Source: Bauldia sp. (GTDB lineage: Bacteria > Pseudomonadota > Alphaproteobacteria > Rhizobiales > Kaistiaceae). Taken from it: a stretch of DNA of 64,000 nt. Below the pieces are notes generated by a model. The model made no database searches and was not told the origin of the DNA. It was given only the letters and a program-made list of their open reading frames with translations. The position numbers and the translations under genes are program-made. This document shows positions 61,122 to 64,000 of the stretch, one piece after another (within the stretch, counting starts at the first letter, position 1; each line of letters starts with the position of its first letter). Where the stretch lies: the NCBI GenBank assembly GCA_028284325.1, contig JANQRX010000010.1, positions 372,001 to 436,000 on the forward strand, read 5' to 3'.

Positions 61122-62456
61122 TCAGGCGGTCCCATCGAGTACTTGTCGGAAGTAGCCGGTGCCACCGACCTGACCGCCTTTGAGGGCGATCTCCAGACCG
61201 TCGACGTCTCGATCGACCGCGTGGCCGAGGCACAGCGGAGCGCCGGGCGAGATCGGCATGCGGAGGGTAAAGGCGAAGAGGCCAAGCTGCCGGGCCGCGT
61301 GTCCCGATGTATCGCCGCCGGCGACCACGACCCTGGAGAGCTTCTCCCTAGCGACGAGCTCGCGCAGGATCATGCCGAGCTGTGAGCCCAAGCGATGATT
61401 GAAGGCGATGGAGTCCAGGTCCCGGGTTTCCACAAAGCCGCTGCGCCGGCCCAGCGCGCTATAGACAATGACGCTTCGGCCTCGCTTCAAGGCCTCCAGC
61501 GCCCTTTCGATCGCGTCCTTGCTGGACTCAAGGGCGGTTTCAGGCGCTGTGAGCGCCGCCGCATCTACGGCAATGCCGACAAAGCCGTCGTCGCAGGCGG
61601 CAAGGATCTGCTCCTCGGTGACAGGCGAGCAGCTTCCCGACACGGCAGCCAAGCGCTCGACCGGGCCCGCAGGCGGCAGCGTGCTCTTCCCCGAGGCGTC
61701 GCCCGTCATCAGCCAGTGCTTGACGAGTGCATACTCGAGACCCGACGAGCCGGCGGCAAAGATCGGCCCCTGGCCAAGCCGCTGGCCGAGTAGCCGGCCG
61801 ATCCGCGCCAGATCGCCTTCCTCCAGAACATCGAACAACACGATCTCGGCGCCATCGCGCAGGCACGCGTCCAAGGCCGCCTCAGACGCCGGGCCGCGCA
61901 GGGCAAGGATGTCGACCAAGCCGAACCGGGCATCGGACTGCGCTGCGAGATGCTTGCCGATCTCGCTCTCGGACATGGGAGTGACCGGATGACGGGACAT
62001 GACCGGGTGCCGATCGATGCGGTATGTGGTGCCGTCGAGAGTTGCAAAAAGATGGCCGAACAGGGTGTAGCGCGCCAATGTCGGCACACCGATCACCAGA
62101 GGCACGTAGGGTCCGCGGAAGACCGCTTGGCCGATCTCGATCGCGCGACCGATGTTGCCGACCTCGGGCGCGCTGTCGAAGGTCGAGCAGGTCTTATAGT
62201 GACAGATCGGCGCGCCCAGCTCGCGGAGCGCCGCGAAGACGGGCGGCAGCTCCCTTGCCATCCAATCCGGGCTTTGTGCTCGGCTGGTTCCCGCAACGCC
62301 GATGGCCCGGCAGTGAGGGAAATTGGCTAGCTGCTCAGGTGTAGGGGCTTCAAGGAACAAGACCGTCGGAACGCCGGCGAGAGCCAGTACTTCCATGGCA
62401 TCGGTGGAGCCGGTGAGGTCGTCGCCATAAAATGACAGAAGCGGTGACTTGCTCAT
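61122..62456 (-). CDS. Four-carbon acid sugar kinase family protein (OiaK-like)
   Basis: This 444-residue protein has the DUF1537/NBD-Sugar kinase fold: YGDDLTGSTDAMEVL near the N-terminus, and VVAGGDTSGHAARQLG at about residue 388 as the nucleotide-binding motif. The family phosphorylates oxidised acid sugars (3-oxo-tetronate, threonate and 3-oxoisoapionate kinases). It is coupled to the RuBisCO-like gene (TGATG overlap). Pairing with such a protein is the known arrangement of the D-apiose pathway kinase OiaK. No kinase substrate is proven here. Confidence 0.85.
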   Translation of the reverse strand: MSKSPLLSFYGDDLTGSTDAMEVLALAGVPTVLFLEAPTPEQLANFPHCRAIGVAGTSRAQSPDWMARELPPVFAALRELGAPICHYKTCSTFDSAPEVGNIGRAIEIGQAVFRGPYVPLVIGVPTLARYTLFGHLFATLDGTTYRIDRHPVMSRHPVTPMSESEIGKHLAAQSDARFGLVDILALRGPASEAALDACLRDGAEIVLFDVLEEGDLARIGRLLGQRLGQGPIFAAGSSGLEYALVKHWLMTGDASGKSTLPPAGPVERLAAVSGSCSPVTEEQILAACDDGFVGIAVDAAALTAPETALESSKDAIERALEALKRGRSVIVYSALGRRSGFVETRDLDSIAFNHRLGSQLGMILRELVAREKLSRVVVAGGDTSGHAARQLGLFAFTLRMPISPGAPLCLGHAVDRDVDGLEIALKGGQVGGTGYFRQVLDGTA

Positions 62457-63724
62457 CAGCGGAAGGCGTCAAGGGCCTGAGCCAGCTCGGCGTTATCACG
62501 CGCCGCTTCGTCCAGAGCGCGCCCCTCCAGCGCGGCCTCCCAGGCTTGCCGTAGGCTCGCCACGCCGGCGGCGACGCCGCCAGGGTGAGCGACCACGCCG
62601 CCACCGCAGCAGTAGATCAGATCGGTCGAGCCCAAGGCCTTGTAAGTGTCTGGGACCTGCCGCGCGGTCTGCCCGGAGGAGAACACGGGCATCACGATGC
62701 AGTCTTTGTCCGGAGGCGTGAACATCGGCGTCAGACAGGTCCGCGCCGACTCCACCACGCTGTCATCGTCCTCGCAGAACTTGTTCCGCAGTCCGTTCAC
62801 GTGCATGTGGTCGGCACCGGCCAAGCGCCAGAGCTTCTGGTAGGCCCGATAGCTCATGCCGATGTCAGGAGATCGACTGAAGAGGCCCCAGCCGTTCCGG
62901 TGCCCGTGGATCGGCAACTGGCTGTATCGGCGCAGATGATCCAGCCCGGCCAGACCAATGCCGTTGAGGCTGACCATGATGCAGGTGCCGCCGGCACGCC
63001 GCACCTGATCGTGCCGTTGCAGCATCTGGTCGATGCCTCCGGTGATATTGAAGGCGTACATGATCTTCTTGCCGGTCCGCTCGGCATGGTCGTTGAGGAC
63101 ACGCATCACCTTCTCGACGCGCAGCTCCAGCGGGTTGTGCGGTCCGTCGGCTTGCAGCTCGTCGTCCTTGATGAAATCGATGCCGCCTTCGGCGAGACGG
63201 CTGACGGCCTCGGCGGTGGCCTCCGGCGAAAGGCCCACGCTGGGCTTGATGATCGTTCCGATCAAGGGCCCGAAGGCGACGCCGGCGAGCCGCCGTGTTC
63301 CGTCGACGCCGAATTGCGGCCCGGCGTAGGCGGATGCGAAGGCGGGCGGAAGCTGAATATCGAGCAGTCTGAGCGCCGAGAACTGCGCCAGTTCAAAGAG
63401 GTTGCCTGCGACCGTGGCCAGCAGGTTCGGGAGCGAGGGCCCCATGTTGGCCAGAGGCCAGGACAACTCGACCTCGGCTCTTCGATAGACCGGTCTTGTC
63501 GCCGCGGCCGGGGGCACTTTCGCTCCGGGGAGCGCAGGGCGCCGTCCTTCGCCGGTCTGCGTGATTCGCTCTACGCGTGCAGCGTGCGCCTCTCGCAGCT
63601 CGTCCGTCTCGCCGGGCACGCGTGCGAAGGTCCCGGTTGACTGCTCTCCCGCCATCGCTTCGACGGCTTCGGACAACTTGAAAGCGGTCTCGATTTCATA
63701 ACGTGCCGATACGCGGTCGCCCAA
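62456..63724 (-). CDS. RuBisCO-like protein (form IV; oxoisoapionate-4-phosphate decarboxylase OiaX-like)
   Basis: This 422-residue protein is a ribulose-bisphosphate carboxylase large-chain homolog. Equivalents of spinach residues: Lys160 (K175), Lys186-Asp-Asp-Glu189 (K201-D-D-E204), His275 (H294), His308 (H327), Lys315 (K334), Ser350 (S379) are visible. The K177 equivalent, a catalytic Lys, is Ser162. The active-site N-terminal QSTGTF and VAGN stretches are also kept. It is thus a RuBisCO-like protein, not a CO2-fixing enzyme. Start is TTG at 63724 after GGGAG. With the kinase it probably performs a decarboxylation or transcarboxylation of a phosphorylated oxo acid sugar. Confidence 0.85.
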   Translation of the reverse strand: MGDRVSARYEIETAFKLSEAVEAMAGEQSTGTFARVPGETDELREAHAARVERITQTGEGRRPALPGAKVPPAAATRPVYRRAEVELSWPLANMGPSLPNLLATVAGNLFELAQFSALRLLDIQLPPAFASAYAGPQFGVDGTRRLAGVAFGPLIGTIIKPSVGLSPEATAEAVSRLAEGGIDFIKDDELQADGPHNPLELRVEKVMRVLNDHAERTGKKIMYAFNITGGIDQMLQRHDQVRRAGGTCIMVSLNGIGLAGLDHLRRYSQLPIHGHRNGWGLFSRSPDIGMSYRAYQKLWRLAGADHMHVNGLRNKFCEDDDSVVESARTCLTPMFTPPDKDCIVMPVFSSGQTARQVPDTYKALGSTDLIYCCGGGVVAHPGGVAAGVASLRQAWEAALEGRALDEAARDNAELAQALDAFR

Positions 63725-64000
63725 GGCCCAGCTCTCCCGTCCAACTCCTTGTCATCGATCGTTGAAGATTGTCTGACAATATGTCATGGAGTCGTATGCT
63801 AGCCTTCGGGATTTGCCAGGTCAAGTTCGCGGATAAATATATAAAATACCTCAATAAAATTTGAATGTAGAATGGTGATGGAAGCTATTGCCGCGCCTCG
63901 CTTGTCAACAGCCTTGCGGCCGTCTAGAGTGCCCATCCGGCATCAGGAGTTGAGTGGAATCAGTGACTGGAGCTTTGGATTTAACAAGCTGATATTAATA
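63725..64000. promoter_or_regulatory. Control region upstream of the RuBisCO-like gene, to window end
   Basis: This 276-base region to the window edge has no complete gene. It contains GntR operator 3 and a distinctly AT-rich tract (63830-63870). CTTGTCAACA at 63901-63910 is the inverse of a stretch at 52690-52699. On the plus strand a TTG at 63952, just after AGGAG, opens a frame running off the window (SGISDWSFGF…); this may be the start of a further gene, but too little is seen. Confidence 0.45.
63768..63780. promoter_or_regulatory. Probable GntR operator 3 (ATTGTCTGACAAT)
   Basis: A perfect 6-base inverted repeat with one central base lies 44 bases upstream of the RuBisCO-like gene's TTG. 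It differs from operator 1 only at the central base. Its position suits repression of the RuBisCO-like/kinase unit by the same GntR protein. Confidence 0.65.

Noticed and set aside
49750-64000. Mobile element carrying the catabolic island (integrase, att sites, tRNA insertion)
   Set aside because: No integrase, transposase, tRNA or flanking direct repeat could be read in the window. Only the truncated bioY-like gene suggests recombination.

Overview
The window is a high-GC chromosomal segment of an alphaproteobacterium, most likely of the order Hyphomicrobiales (Rhizobiales). The evidence is gene content and order: a MucR/Ros regulator, a FeuPQ-like two-component pair, the cycHJKL (ccmIEFH) cytochrome c maturation operon followed by degP, a second two-component pair, glnE, a PleC-like kinase and pepN. 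As recalled, rhizobia have a very similar order. Small alphaproteobacterial families (DUF1491, DUF2336, DUF5330, paired DUF1254/DUF1214) point the same way. No rRNA, tRNA, CRISPR array, insertion sequence or phage gene was found.

Layout. 1-1.55 kb: the N-terminal half of an oligopeptidase B gene overlapping msrB (minus strand). 1.7-9.0 kb: a multi-subunit Mrp-type cation/proton antiporter operon in which the large MrpA subunit is split and three NuoL/M/N-like subunits occur. 9.3-20.3 kb: mucR, sufE, several small alphaproteobacterial families, a PBP1A-type cell-wall synthase, a YcgN-type cysteine-cluster protein, a PepSY protein with a FeuPQ/PhoPQ-like two-component system, and a lipoprotein. 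20.4-32.5 kb: cytochrome c maturation, a hydrolase-OsmC fusion, DegP, a second two-component system and GlnE. 32.5-35.6 kb: a probable Zur-controlled zinc locus (His-rich ZnuA-like binding protein, DUF1007 protein, NicO-type permease). 35.6-40.7 kb: pleC-like kinase and pepN. 41-47.1 kb: a LacI-controlled xylose cluster (xylB, xylA, a TIM-barrel isomerase/epimerase and a Gfo/Idh/MocA oxidoreductase). 47.1-49.6 kb: adenine deaminase and a nitrilase-family amidase.

From about 49.8 kb the character changes. A short remnant that looks like the start of a bioY gene marks a probable junction. After it comes a catabolic island with three transcription units: gntR-racemase-pxpA on the minus strand; a seven-gene plus-strand operon (unknown protein, sugar-type ABC binding protein, permease, pxpB-like, pxpC-like, ABC ATPase, class III aminotransferase); and a minus-strand pair of RuBisCO-like protein and four-carbon-acid-sugar kinase. 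A 13-bp palindrome of the form ATTGTnnGACAAT lies upstream of each unit, which suggests one GntR regulon.

The most interesting proposal concerns this island. It combines sugar-type import, an ATP-dependent lactamase of the 5-oxoprolinase PxpABC type, a racemase, a transaminase, and a kinase plus RuBisCO-like decarboxylase pair of the kind known from D-apiose/oxoisoapionate catabolism. The combination suggests breakdown of a nitrogen-containing sugar acid or lactam, but the substrate is not known.
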